Shown: positions 1 through 6,629, counted from the stretch's first letter. The stretch: DNA of 9,766 nt from Candidatus Microgenomates bacterium (GCA_015485895.1 WFSR01000023.1:1-9766); one strand, 5' to 3'. Program-made: numbers and translations. The notes: a model not told the origin generated them from the letters alone.

Positions 1-5
1 AAAAA

Positions 6-34
6 TTGACAACCCCGTTTTCTGGTGTTATCAT
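6..34 (+). promoter_or_regulatory. Promoter of the lemA-like gene (leaderless type)
   Basis: A perfect -35 TTGACA lies at 6-11. After a 17-bp spacer the -10 TATCAT lies at 29-34, preceded by TG at 26-27, which makes an extended -10. Only 6 nt separate the -10 box from the ATG at 41, so the expected transcription start falls on or next to the A of the start codon. There is no room for a ribosome binding site. The transcript probably covers both the LemA-like gene and the gene behind it. Confidence 0.82.
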
Positions 35-40
35 TCCCTA

Positions 41-592
41 ATGATCCACATATCGTTGCTTTTGGTCTACAAGGTACTTCTTTTCCTCGGCGCTATTAGC
101 GCCATCCTTTTACTGTGGGTTTGGCATCTTTATAACCTGCTCATCCACCGTCGCAACCAGGTTTTAACCGATCTTTCCGACATCAACATTCAACTAAAAC
201 GAAAGGCTGATTTGGTTGACCGCTTAGTTCAACTGGTAAAGGAATATGCCAAACATGAAAAAGAAACTTTTGAAAATGTCACTAAAGCCCGCTCGGCCTT
301 AGCAAAAACCAAAGGCGCCCAAGATGCCACCAAAGCCGACAATCTCCTCACCGATACATTACGCTCCATTATGTTGGTCGTTGAAAACTACCCCAAATTG
401 CAAGCAAGCAAAAATTTTCAAGAACTGCGGGATGATCTAAAGGAACTAGAACAAATAATCGCCCGTTACCGCGAAGAATACAACCTATCGGTGCAACAAT
501 ACAATAACACCCTCCAAGTTTTTCCCAATGTTTTGTTGTCCCATCTCTTAGGTTTCCGCTCGCGCCGGTTTTTTCAGGTTAAAGAAGCTTAA
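41..592 (+). CDS. lemA: LemA family membrane protein
   Basis: A 183-residue protein with the full hallmark pattern of the LemA family. One N-terminal membrane helix spans about residues 5-30. It is followed by YNLLIHRRNQV, the stretch IQLKRKADLVDRLV, then KEYAKHEKETFENVTKARS, VVENYPKLQASKNFQELRDDL, YNLSVQQYN and a C-terminal GFRSRRFF. The length matches the family norm. LemA proteins are helical, membrane-anchored proteins of unclear biochemical role; the name comes from a Listeria antigen. Any link to envelope maintenance here is inferred from the neighbours. The ATG at 41 was chosen because the -10 box ends 6 nt upstream. The next gene starts 6 nt after this stop, so the two are probably cotranscribed. 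Confidence 0.93.
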   Translation: MIHISLLLVYKVLLFLGAISAILLLWVWHLYNLLIHRRNQVLTDLSDINIQLKRKADLVDRLVQLVKEYAKHEKETFENVTKARSALAKTKGAQDATKADNLLTDTLRSIMLVVENYPKLQASKNFQELRDDLKELEQIIARYREEYNLSVQQYNNTLQVFPNVLLSHLLGFRSRRFFQVKEA

Positions 593-598
593 ACATCC

Positions 599-1168
599 AT
601 GTCAGAGATCGACCTCCTGCAAAAACGGGCTAGGATCTTGTTTTTGGCCCTCCTTTTTCTTTTCTTGGCCACCGTATTGGCAACCGAAAGTATTTATCCT
701 TACCAAAACTTATTCCAAAATAAAATTGTCAAGCCCCTTTCAGATTGGTGGCAAAATCAACTTCAAGAAGAATCCGCCCCATCGCAACCAACTACTAGTT
801 GGCCATCTAGAGCACCCTCACCTTTTCTTTCACCAAGGCCCAAAAAGCATTATTATCATCCCCAGCCAGCCAGTCGCTGTTGGCGCTATACAGTCCCCCA
901 CCTTGATGGATCTACCTCAAGGCTTTGTTATTCCCGGACTGATTACAATCGCTTGGTGCAATTGGGTTCTCAGCTCAGCTCAGCTAAAACCTTCTACCGC
1001 TTTTATCTCGATGGTATTAAGGACTATCAAGACCAATACGATATCACCAAATCTAAGATTTATCTTGATGCCCAAGAATCAATGCGGCGCAAGGCTGAAA
1101 GGGAAAAAGAGAAAATAAGCCAAATTATCCTCCAAATGCAAGCTATAGAAAAAAGAGGCCGAAAGTAA
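599..1168 (+). CDS. Hypothetical single-pass membrane protein
   Basis: A 189-residue protein that I do not recognise. Residues 1-11 are polar and mildly basic, and residues 12-29 form a hydrophobic helix, so a signal anchor with the rest outside the membrane is likely. Residues 60-91 are rich in Pro, Ser and His. A small segment around residues 94-111 begins at C94 and ends at C110, which could form a disulfide. Residues 155-186 are highly charged (RRKAEREKEK) and look like a helix or coiled coil. The ATG at 599 lies 6 nt after the LemA stop, with no own promoter and no Shine-Dalgarno sequence in the gap (ACATCC), so translation is probably coupled to LemA. A role with LemA in the envelope is only an inference from position. 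Confidence 0.75.
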   Translation: MSEIDLLQKRARILFLALLFLFLATVLATESIYPYQNLFQNKIVKPLSDWWQNQLQEESAPSQPTTSWPSRAPSPFLSPRPKKHYYHPQPASRCWRYTVPHLDGSTSRLCYSRTDYNRLVQLGSQLSSAKTFYRFYLDGIKDYQDQYDITKSKIYLDAQESMRRKAEREKEKISQIILQMQAIEKRGRK

Positions 1169-1176
1169 GCTCTCTC

Positions 1177-1205
1177 TTGACAAACGATAGGCTCCCTTTT
1201 ACAAT
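1177..1205 (+). promoter_or_regulatory. Promoter of the RDD-TPR gene (leaderless type)
   Basis: TTGACA at 1177-1182, a 17-bp spacer, then TACAAT at 1200-1205. The -10 box ends 9 nt before the ATG at 1215, leaving a predicted leader of about 2-4 nt. The -35 begins only 8 nt after the stop of the preceding gene, so the RDD-TPR gene is a separate transcription unit despite the short gap. Confidence 0.82.
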
Positions 1206-1214
1206 AACCTAATT

Positions 1215-2369
1215 ATGAGCAACTCTCCCTTCTCAAACGCCTCCCCAAAAGTTACGAGAAAATACGCGGGCTTTGGGCGGCGATTGCTGGCTTACTTGGT
1301 AGATGGTGGCATCGTCATCGTAATTAGCTCGGTGGCAGAAACAATGCTAGGGCAAAACCCCTTTGCTTTTTTGAATGGATCTGCCCAGCAACTCCACCAG
1401 CTTCAAACAACAACACCAACTTTAGTGGGCCTGTTAATCGCTTTCCTTTATTACATTCTCTATTGGGTTAATTACGATGGGGCCACTCCGGGGAAAAAAT
1501 TAATGGCCATAAGAATTATTAAGGATGATGACTCTAAACTCACTTATCCCGTTGCTTTTATCCGTTACTTAGGCATTTTCCTTTCTAGTTTCTTTTTCGG
1601 TTTGGGTTACCTTTGGGTAATTTGGGATAAAAAGAAACAGGCCTGGCACGACAAGCTTGCCGGCACAGTCGTGATTAAAACCAAAAATAAACCCAAAACT
1701 GTATTGGCAATTCTCCTTTCGATTTTGTTTATTAGTGCAATTTTTCTTTATACAGGTGCTCTTATTGCTAAAAGGGTAAAGGAGCAGCAACGGGGTACTA
1801 AAGCCGTGGTTTCTTTTAGGAAAGCCTTAGACAAAATGAGCCCCCAAGCAAAAGAATATTATCAACAATCTCAGGCATTATTCCAACAAATGCGCGCCAA
1901 TGCCAACGACGCCAACAAAGTTCGCCAGTTAAACGACCAAAATATCCAAATTCTAAAGAAAGCCTTGGCAATTAATCCCCACAACCCCCGTCTTTGGAGC
2001 GCTTTGGGAGACGCCTATACTTGGGTTAGTTCCCACGGTTCTCTTGAGAACGGGCTAGCTGCCTACCAAAAAGCGGCCGCGCTCGACCCCAATAATGTTC
2101 TTTACATAAACAATGTTGGCGATATGCTAAACCGGATGGGTCGCCATGATGCCGCCGTTTTGAAATTCCAAGAAGCACTGCGAATTACTAATAGGTCCGC
2201 TTATGCCCATCTTGGCCTAGCTGAGGCATACGAAGCTCTAAAGATTTATAATAATGCCCGAGAACATTACCAAAAAGCGCTGGCTATTTTTAAGGCTGAA
2301 AATAACCGCGGGCAATTCGATCAGGAAATCTTAGAAACCCAAAAAGGCTTAGCCAGGCTTCCGCAATAA
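1215..2369 (+). CDS. RDD-family membrane protein fused to TPR repeats
   Basis: A 384-residue two-part protein. Residues about 17-157 are an RDD domain: FGRRLLAYLVDG at 20-31 carries the conserved Arg and Asp, GATPGKKLMAIRIIKDD starts at 89, and the segment ends with WDKKKQAWHDKLAGTVVI. Hydrophobic segments lie at about 31-46, 71-87 and 115-138. A further helix at 163-184 leads to a helical linker and then about three tetratricopeptide repeats at roughly 240-365, with typical sequences such as KALAINPHNPRLWSALGDAY, YQKAAALDPNN and LRITNRSAYAHLGLAEAYE. RDD domains are suspected transporters or membrane scaffolds; TPRs bind proteins. I infer a membrane scaffold that recruits a partner. With the N terminus inside, the TPR part may be extracytoplasmic, but the topology is not certain. 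The start follows a clear promoter. Confidence 0.9.
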   Translation: MSNSPFSNASPKVTRKYAGFGRRLLAYLVDGGIVIVISSVAETMLGQNPFAFLNGSAQQLHQLQTTTPTLVGLLIAFLYYILYWVNYDGATPGKKLMAIRIIKDDDSKLTYPVAFIRYLGIFLSSFFFGLGYLWVIWDKKKQAWHDKLAGTVVIKTKNKPKTVLAILLSILFISAIFLYTGALIAKRVKEQQRGTKAVVSFRKALDKMSPQAKEYYQQSQALFQQMRANANDANKVRQLNDQNIQILKKALAINPHNPRLWSALGDAYTWVSSHGSLENGLAAYQKAAALDPNNVLYINNVGDMLNRMGRHDAAVLKFQEALRITNRSAYAHLGLAEAYEALKIYNNAREHYQKALAIFKAENNRGQFDQEILETQKGLARLPQ

Positions 2370-2402
2370 GAAATTCCTGGTAAAAAGCCGCCCTCTCGCG
2401 AG

Positions 2403-2475
2403 AAAGATCGGGGTCTAGTCGAAGGTGCAGAAATATTTGTTATCGCGCTCACTCTGCTCGCTAGATCTTTACCCC
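2403..2475. repeat. Composite dispersed repeat: module copy 1 plus inverted arm
   Basis: TCTAGTCGAAGGTGCA at 2414-2429 is copy 1 of a 16-bp module found twice more (4651-4666 + and 9742-9757 -). CTAGATCTTTACCC at 2461-2474 is repeated exactly at 9753-9766. The flanks can pair: AAAGATC at 2403-2409 with GATCTTT at 2464-2470, or TCTAG at 2414-2418 with CTAGA at 2461-2465. The region can therefore fold into an imperfect hairpin about 70 nt long. It also contains the perfect palindrome TCTCGCGAGA just before, at 2394-2403. No coding sense is visible; a 71-codon open frame from 2425 is an accident of this repeat and the T-rich tract. Confidence 0.6.
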
Positions 2476-2543
2476 TACCGAATGGGGGCTTCGTCGCTTC
2501 GCATTTCTTTTTTCTTCTTTTTCTTTATCTTTTCTTTTGTTTT
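2472..2543. other. C4/G4 stem-loop followed by a 40-nt pyrimidine tract
   Basis: CCCC at 2472-2475 can pair with GGGG at 2484-2487 around an 8-nt loop. After a short spacer, 2504-2543 is almost all T and C, broken only by A2527 and G2539. The arrangement resembles a loose intrinsic terminator for the RDD-TPR transcript, but the T tract starts 16 nt after the stem, which is too far for a classical one. Confidence 0.4.
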
Positions 2544-2574
2544 GGTCATTTGGTCATTAGGTAATTTGGTTATT
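2543..2574. repeat. Four phased 8-bp repeats (TGGTCATT type)
   Basis: TGGTCATT at 2543-2550 and 2551-2558, AGGTAATT at 2559-2566 and TGGTTATT at 2567-2574 follow each other without gaps. A related GGTCATTAGGATTTAG stretch appears again near 2608-2623. This is a short degenerate tandem repeat in a non-coding spacer. Confidence 0.7.
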
Positions 2575-2579
2575 GCCTG

Positions 2580-2597
2580 CCCCGACGAACGTCGGGG
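2580..2597 (+). terminator. Perfect GC-rich stem-loop, possible terminator
   Basis: CCCCGACG at 2580-2587 and CGTCGGGG at 2590-2597 form a perfect inverted repeat (7-bp stem with a GAAC tetraloop, or 8 bp with a 2-nt loop). TTTAGGATTT follows on the + strand, so the T tract is short. It lies 210 nt after the RDD-TPR stop and about 100 nt before the glmS promoter, and could end read-through transcription. It may also just be another dispersed hairpin of this genome. Confidence 0.45.
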
Positions 2598-2636
2598 TTT
2601 AGGATTTGGGTCATTAGGATTTAGAGTTTGTTTAAC

Positions 2637-2701
2637 CTAGCTCCTAGTTCTTAGTTCCTAGTTCCCGTTGTCTGTTGTTAGTTGTTAGTTGGCAGTTGTT
2701 A
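2637..2701. repeat. Nine phased 7-bp repeats (CTAGTTC then GTTGTTA)
   Basis: Four heptads of the CTAGYTC type (2637-2643, 2644-2650, 2651-2657, 2658-2664) are followed by CC and five heptads GTTGTCT, GTTGTTA, GTTGTTA, GTTGGCA, GTTGTTA at 2667-2701. The same order of two heptad types joined by CC occurs at 6581-6624. The last heptad runs directly into the glmS -10 box. Confidence 0.78.
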
Positions 2702-2705
2702 TAAT
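2675..2705 (+). promoter_or_regulatory. glmS promoter, built on a repeat (leaderless type)
   Basis: A consensus TATAAT lies at 2700-2705 with TG at 2697-2698, an extended -10. The best -35 candidate is TTGTTA at 2675-2680, with a long 19-bp spacer, so the extended -10 probably carries most of the activity. The -10 ends 8 nt before the ATG at 2714; the predicted leader is about 2-3 nt. There is therefore no space for a glmS ribozyme in the transcript. Confidence 0.75.
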
Positions 2706-2713
2706 AGAGCACC

Positions 2714-4582
2714 ATGTGCGGGATCTTTGCCTATCTTGGTCCCGGCCAAGCTTCGCGAATAGTTCTCGGAGGGTTAAAGAAACTAGAATACCGGGGTTAT
2801 GACTCGGCCGGCATTGCCGTTCTTAGCCACCAACAGCTAACTATTCTCAAAACCACCGGTTATGTTAGCCGCCTGGCCCAATTAGTGGCCCAAAAAAAGA
2901 TAAATTCTGGACATTTAGCCATTGGCCATACCCGCTGGGCTACCCATGGCCGGGTCAATAAAGCTAACGCCCATCCCCACAGCGATTGCCGCCGGGAAAT
3001 AGCCATCGTCCACAACGGGGTCATCGAAAATTTTGCCCTTCTCAGTAGAGTTCTGACTAAAAAGGGCCACCGTTTCCGCTCCGCTACCGACAGCGAAATC
3101 ATTGCCCATCTTATCGAAGAAGAACTAAAACGCCAAAAATCATTTCCGGCCGCTTTCCAGCACGCTCTTCAACAACTAACCGGAGCCTGGGCTATTGCTG
3201 CCATTTCTTCTCTTACTCCCAACACCCTCTGGTTAGGCCGCTTTTCCAGCCCCTTAGCTTTAGGCTTCTCAAAACGAGCCATTTATGCCAGCTCTGACGC
3301 CCGGGCCTTTCCCAGCAGTGTTGACCGGGTCCTCTTTCTGGAAGACGGCCAACTAGCAAAAGTGTGGCGGGATCAACAAGGCAAAACCCACTGGCAGCTC
3401 AGCAGCATCAAGGGTCAGTCTGGTCAACCAAAATTAATCAGCAAAAGAAAAATCGCCAGCCTTAGTCTTAACAAAGGAAATTTTCCCCATTTTATGCTCA
3501 AAGAAATTTTTGACCAGCCCAAAGCTATTGAGGCCGCTCTCCGCGGCCGGGTTGATTTCCAAAAACAGCGAGTTGTCCTCGGTGGCCTCTTTTCTATCCG
3601 CCGCCAGCTCCAACAAAAACGCTTCGTCGGCCTAGTTGCTTGCGGGACTTCCCACTATGCCGCTAGCCTCGGCCAGCTTTTCGCTCACGGAGAGTTACAA
3701 CTCCCCGTCTGGCTGGCCAACAGCAGCAACTATAGCCCCCTTGATTTAGTCAAGGATATTGCCGATAATTCGGCCATTTTTTACATTAGCCAAAGCGGAG
3801 AAACCGCCGACACCTTGGCCACTCTTCAACTCATCAAGCAAAAAACCCGCGCTCTTAATTTGGGTATTGTCAATGTTGTCGGCAGCAGTCTTGCCCGCCA
3901 GGTGGAAGCAGGCGTCTACACTCGGGCCGGGCCGGAAATTGGCGTCGCCGCCAGCAAAAGTTTCCTCAACCAAACCTTAGCTCTGTTCCTCTCGCTTATA
4001 TATCTCGCCGATCTCCAAAAACACTCTTTCCCGGAACGGGAGATATTTTTTCACGACCTCCGCCATCTACCGGCAAAAATCGCCGCCGTCCTCCAGCAAT
4101 CAGCCCGAATAAAAACCATCGCCGCCCGCTTCACCAAAGTCAACGACTTTATCTTCCTGGGTCGTCACCTGGCCTATCCCCTGGCCCAAGAAGGCGCCCT
4201 TAAGTTAAAAGAAATTAGTTATCGTTTTAGTTTGGCTACCCCATTAGGAGAACTCAAACACGGCCCTCTCGCCCTAGTCTCTCGCCAAAATTTAGCCGTG
4301 GTCATCATCTTCCGCCATGACCCCCATCTGCAAAGGAGTCTGGCCAACCTCCGGGAAATTACTGCCCGCCAGGGGCAAGTCTTAGTTATCAGCGACCTCT
4401 CGGCAAAACAACTGTCGGTCAACCCATCCCAGCTTATCCCTCTTCCTCACCTTCGCTCGCTTTGGCTGATGCCCTTTGTTGCCGCCCCAGCCCTCCAATT
4501 ATTTGCCTATCATCTCGCGGCCGCTTTAGGCCGGCCAATCGACAAACCCCGCCACCTAGCTAAAAGTGTTACCGTCATTTGA
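2714..4582 (+). CDS. glmS: Glutamine-fructose-6-phosphate aminotransferase (isomerizing)
   Basis: A 622-residue cytosolic enzyme that makes glucosamine-6-phosphate from fructose-6-phosphate and glutamine, the first step towards UDP-GlcNAc and peptidoglycan. It is slightly longer than E. coli GlmS (609). The N-terminal glutaminase domain starts MCGIFAYLG, with Cys2 becoming the N-terminal nucleophile after Met removal. GHTRWATHG at 71-79, HNGVIEN at 100-106 and TDSE at 125-128 are glutamine-site motifs. Two SIS domains follow: VACGTSHYA around C310 and SQSGETADT at 359-367 in the first, and KEISY (E500) with GELKHGPLAL (H516) in the second. The C terminus HLAKSVTVI carries K617, equivalent to the sugar-binding lysine. 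All catalytic residues are present. It is monocistronic, and convergent with the LamG gene. Confidence 0.97.
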   Translation: MCGIFAYLGPGQASRIVLGGLKKLEYRGYDSAGIAVLSHQQLTILKTTGYVSRLAQLVAQKKINSGHLAIGHTRWATHGRVNKANAHPHSDCRREIAIVHNGVIENFALLSRVLTKKGHRFRSATDSEIIAHLIEEELKRQKSFPAAFQHALQQLTGAWAIAAISSLTPNTLWLGRFSSPLALGFSKRAIYASSDARAFPSSVDRVLFLEDGQLAKVWRDQQGKTHWQLSSIKGQSGQPKLISKRKIASLSLNKGNFPHFMLKEIFDQPKAIEAALRGRVDFQKQRVVLGGLFSIRRQLQQKRFVGLVACGTSHYAASLGQLFAHGELQLPVWLANSSNYSPLDLVKDIADNSAIFYISQSGETADTLATLQLIKQKTRALNLGIVNVVGSSLARQVEAGVYTRAGPEIGVAASKSFLNQTLALFLSLIYLADLQKHSFPEREIFFHDLRHLPAKIAAVLQQSARIKTIAARFTKVNDFIFLGRHLAYPLAQEGALKLKEISYRFSLATPLGELKHGPLALVSRQNLAVVIIFRHDPHLQRSLANLREITARQGQVLVISDLSAKQLSVNPSQLIPLPHLRSLWLMPFVAAPALQLFAYHLAAALGRPIDKPRHLAKSVTVI

Positions 4583-4607
4583 AAGCAAGCAACTCCACTC
4601 AAAACAA

Positions 4608-4645
4608 CTCTTTTTTCTGCGCCCCCGCCCTTTCACAAAAAAGAG
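4608..4645. terminator. A/T-rich inverted repeat after glmS, possible bidirectional terminator
   Basis: CTCTTTTTT at 4608-4616 and AAAAAAGAG at 4637-4645 are perfect 9-bp inverted arms around a C-rich 20-nt loop. It lies 25 nt after the glmS stop, between convergent genes. The stem is weak in GC and no T run follows it, so a terminator role is only a guess. Confidence 0.35.
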
Positions 4646-4650
4646 CAATG

Positions 4651-4729
4651 TCTAGCCAAAGGCGCAGGGAATGGAGCTAGGAACTAGGCTAGAGGAACTA
4701 GGTTTCTGGATGATAGATGGTAGATGGTA
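4651..4729 (+). repeat. Module copy 2 with heptad arrays
   Basis: TCTAGCCAAAGGCGCA at 4651-4666 is copy 2 of the 16-bp module. It is followed by heptads in register: GAGCTAG (4674-4680), GAACTAG (4681-4687), GCTAGAG (4688-4694), GAACTAG (4695-4701). These are the reverse complements of the CTAGYTC units elsewhere. A second array follows: GATGATA, GATGGTA, GATGGTA at 4709-4729. The order module, then GAGCTAG/GAACTAG heptads, is repeated in opposite orientation at 9705-9757. Confidence 0.75.
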
Positions 4730-4879
4730 ATATTTTATACTCTCCACTATCTATGATCATAATTTATTGTCTTAACTTGGGCAATTTTAAAGGTTGACAA
4801 CCTGTGCCGGAGCAGCAAAAAAACTAAACTCTCACCAAATGAGGACTCACAAGCCATAGGGTTCTCGTTACACCGCTTT
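4730..4879. other. A/T-rich end of the convergent spacer
   Basis: No gene is supported here. It holds a small palindrome, GGTTGACAACC at 4792-4802, and ATGATCAT at 4753-4760. The TTGACA inside the first palindrome has no -10 partner at a proper distance. An open frame on the minus strand from 5004 into this region is a shadow of the LamG gene. Confidence 0.5.
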
Positions 4880-6460
4880 TTAGCGAGGTCGCAAGACAAA
4901 ATTGTTGTCGGTATAGAAACCCGGCTTAACCATTGTGAAAAGTACTGTATCCCAATATCTACGCAGCTGTCCTTGCTTGTTAGGAGTTGCCCTAACCACT
5001 TCATACTCTGGTTTCCCAGTGGCTCTCAGCATAAAATAGCGGTAACCTTTTCCTTGATAATAAATATAGTAGCGTCCATCATCGCCGGTAACCTTCGATG
5101 GGAAAAAGTGCCAATTAGTGCTATATATACTATTGCTTGCTGAAAATTGAATCTTAGCCCCTGCCACCGGCCGGCCCTGAGTATCTGTTACCCGGCCCCA
5201 GAAACGCCAGACCCCTGAAGCTGGCGGTTTAGGAGCTGAATAACTACAATAGGTTTTAGCAATCGTGGAGGCTTTGTAAATGTGACAATCAACATCTTTA
5301 CATGCCCTTACCTGATAATCATAGCCAGCGTGTTGATGGGGCGACTTATCCACCCAATAAGGTAAGAGCCACTTCCCTACTTCTTTCCATTGACTTTCTC
5401 CCCAACGGCGGCGCATTACCTGATATGCGTATAAGAAACTATTGTTCTCGTTATTAGGAACCAAACTCCAAGTTATTTCGGCCGGCTTATTGTCTCCAAA
5501 GCCAAAACAAATTGCCCGCACGTTTTTAGGGGCAGTCAACTCTTCACTTACAACCGGAGTAGGCGAAGGCTGTGGAGAAACCACTGGCGGTTGATAGGTA
5601 ATATTGCTGTCGGTGAAATATATTTCCGGCCAGCCATCGTGGTTATGCCCACTAGCATCCCGCAAGTCATTATCAAAATGCCAAAGACCATAAGTCACTG
5701 TATCTGGCTTATAGGGATGCGTTGGGGGATGATTTAGCAATCCTGTCCGAGCGACATCCGAAAGCCTCACCTCATCAATTTGGCCTACGAAATTATTAAC
5801 AAAAACCGGTCGCCGGTTATGCTCCTTGTTATTCTTCCAGCCCGGCCAATTAGTAGCGCCGATTATTAAATCTTTATTCCGGGGCTCATGATAAAAATTG
5901 ATACTAGTTCCTCCAAATACAATCGGTTTAGCTGCCATTTGGCCATTAACCAAAAGGTAGAAATTACCCAAGTATCTCATAATAGCAACATGATACCAAT
6001 GATTGGGCTTTAAAATTCCAGTACTGCGAATAACCCGAGTCGTCTCTGACGGTGCGTATGGACTTGGACTCAACAAATGGATTTGGAACTCTAAATGCCC
6101 CCTATCCAATATCAGCGCATATCCTGGTTTGGGACCTTCCTTACTAAAAACGTAAGCTGTCCCTTTTGTTGAAAATGGTTTGATCCACGCCTCAAGAGTA
6201 AATCCCGTTTTATTACCCCCAAGCATATCCAAATCAGAATCGGCGGTTATTACCACCCCACCTCGATTACTCTTAATAGTTAGCGCCTTTCCAAAACCAG
6301 GCAAAGATGTCGTTTCTGAGGCCGCGGCACGAGAACGCACATCACTTGAGGTGTTCTTGTTACTTGCTACTCTGGCTACTGCTAGGGCTGCAAAACCTAT
6401 TACCACCAACACCACCAAACTTACCAGTTCTCTCTTGCCGCCCACTATTTTCTTTATCAT
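4880..6460 (-). CDS. Secreted, membrane-anchored LamG-FnIII-like-CpD-regulatory-like protein
   Basis: A 526-residue surface protein. Residues 1-10 are basic, about 11-31 form a membrane helix (signal anchor) and RSRAA follows at 42-46. Residues about 60-268 are a LamG-like (concanavalin A) jelly-roll: FTLEAWIKPFS, HWYHVAIMR, FYLLVNGQ, GQIDEVRLSDVART and YGLWHFDND are typical strands. A Pro-rich linker at 290-302 leads to a fibronectin-III-like segment (about 309-408, with TAPKNVRAICF and YDYQVRAC) containing Cys318, 387, 392 and 405. Residues about 417-526 resemble the carboxypeptidase regulatory-like fold (GRVTDTQGRPVAGAKIQFSA, then GDDGRYYIYY). I infer glycan or surface binding; no catalytic motif is visible. 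The ATG at 6460 (or GTG at 6463) is preferred over the TTG at 6469, because that TTG directly abuts the -10 box and would not be in the mRNA. Confidence 0.88.
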   Translation of the reverse strand: MIKKIVGGKRELVSLVVLVVIGFAALAVARVASNKNTSSDVRSRAAASETTSLPGFGKALTIKSNRGGVVITADSDLDMLGGNKTGFTLEAWIKPFSTKGTAYVFSKEGPKPGYALILDRGHLEFQIHLLSPSPYAPSETTRVIRSTGILKPNHWYHVAIMRYLGNFYLLVNGQMAAKPIVFGGTSINFYHEPRNKDLIIGATNWPGWKNNKEHNRRPVFVNNFVGQIDEVRLSDVARTGLLNHPPTHPYKPDTVTYGLWHFDNDLRDASGHNHDGWPEIYFTDSNITYQPPVVSPQPSPTPVVSEELTAPKNVRAICFGFGDNKPAEITWSLVPNNENNSFLYAYQVMRRRWGESQWKEVGKWLLPYWVDKSPHQHAGYDYQVRACKDVDCHIYKASTIAKTYCSYSAPKPPASGVWRFWGRVTDTQGRPVAGAKIQFSASNSIYSTNWHFFPSKVTGDDGRYYIYYQGKGYRYFMLRATGKPEYEVVRATPNKQGQLRRYWDTVLFTMVKPGFYTDNNFVLRPR

Positions 6461-6469
6461 CACTATCAA

Positions 6470-6497
6470 ATAATACCACGCTTTTTTATTTTGTCAA
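6470..6497 (-). promoter_or_regulatory. Promoter of the LamG-protein gene (leaderless type)
   Basis: Read on the minus strand: TTGACA at 6497-6492, a 16-bp spacer, then TATTAT at 6475-6470, preceded by TG at 6478-6477 (extended -10). The box ends 9 nt before the ATG at 6460 and 6 nt before a GTG at 6463. No Shine-Dalgarno sequence is present. The gene is transcribed separately from the CHAP gene that lies 169 bp upstream. Confidence 0.82.
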
Positions 6498-6512
6498 GAC
6501 CCAATTGTGCCC

Positions 6513-6523
6513 TGTCCAGGACA
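6513..6523. promoter_or_regulatory. Palindrome upstream of the LamG promoter
   Basis: TGTCCAGGACA is a perfect 5+1+5 palindrome located 15 nt upstream of the -35 box of the LamG gene. Its position would suit an activator or repressor site. No second copy was found in the window, so this is weak. Confidence 0.25.
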
Positions 6524-6580
6524 TACTATACACTTTTCATTTTCCACTTCCTTAGTTCTTAGCCCTTCGCTCTTTTTGAT

Positions 6581-6624
6581 CTAGTTCCCAGTTCCCGTTG
6601 TTTGTTGTCTGTTGTTTGTTGGTG
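6581..6624. repeat. Heptad array between the CHAP and LamG genes
   Basis: CTAGTTC (6581-6587), CCAGTTC (6588-6594), CC, then GTTGTTT (6597-6603), GTTGTCT (6604-6610), GTTGTTT (6611-6617), GTTGGTG (6618-6624). The order and the CC joint are the same as at 2637-2701, although this copy lies right behind the CHAP stop and has no -10 box at its end. The stretch AGTTCCCGTTGT is shared exactly. Confidence 0.75.
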
Positions 6625-6629
6625 ATTAA

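Noticed and set aside
726..1118. 130-codon open frame inside the gene at 599-1168
   Set aside because: Same strand, other frame; the 599 frame has a membrane helix, a protein-like composition and coupling to LemA, whereas this frame lacks a start context.
2425..2640. 71-codon open frame on the + strand
   Set aside because: It runs across the repeat module, the pyrimidine tract (giving a run of Phe), octads and a stem-loop. It has no promoter at its start and no protein-like composition.
2637..2701. CRISPR-like array
   Set aside because: Units are 7 bp, contiguous and without spacers; no cas genes are present.
2600..2713. glmS ribozyme/riboswitch before glmS
   Set aside because: The -10 box ends 8 nt before the ATG, so the transcript has almost no leader, and the spacer consists of short repeats rather than the ribozyme core.
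4792..4822. Promoter with TTGACA at 4794-4799
   Set aside because: No -10-like hexamer at 16-19 bp and no gene in the right direction; the + strand continues into the antisense of the LamG gene.
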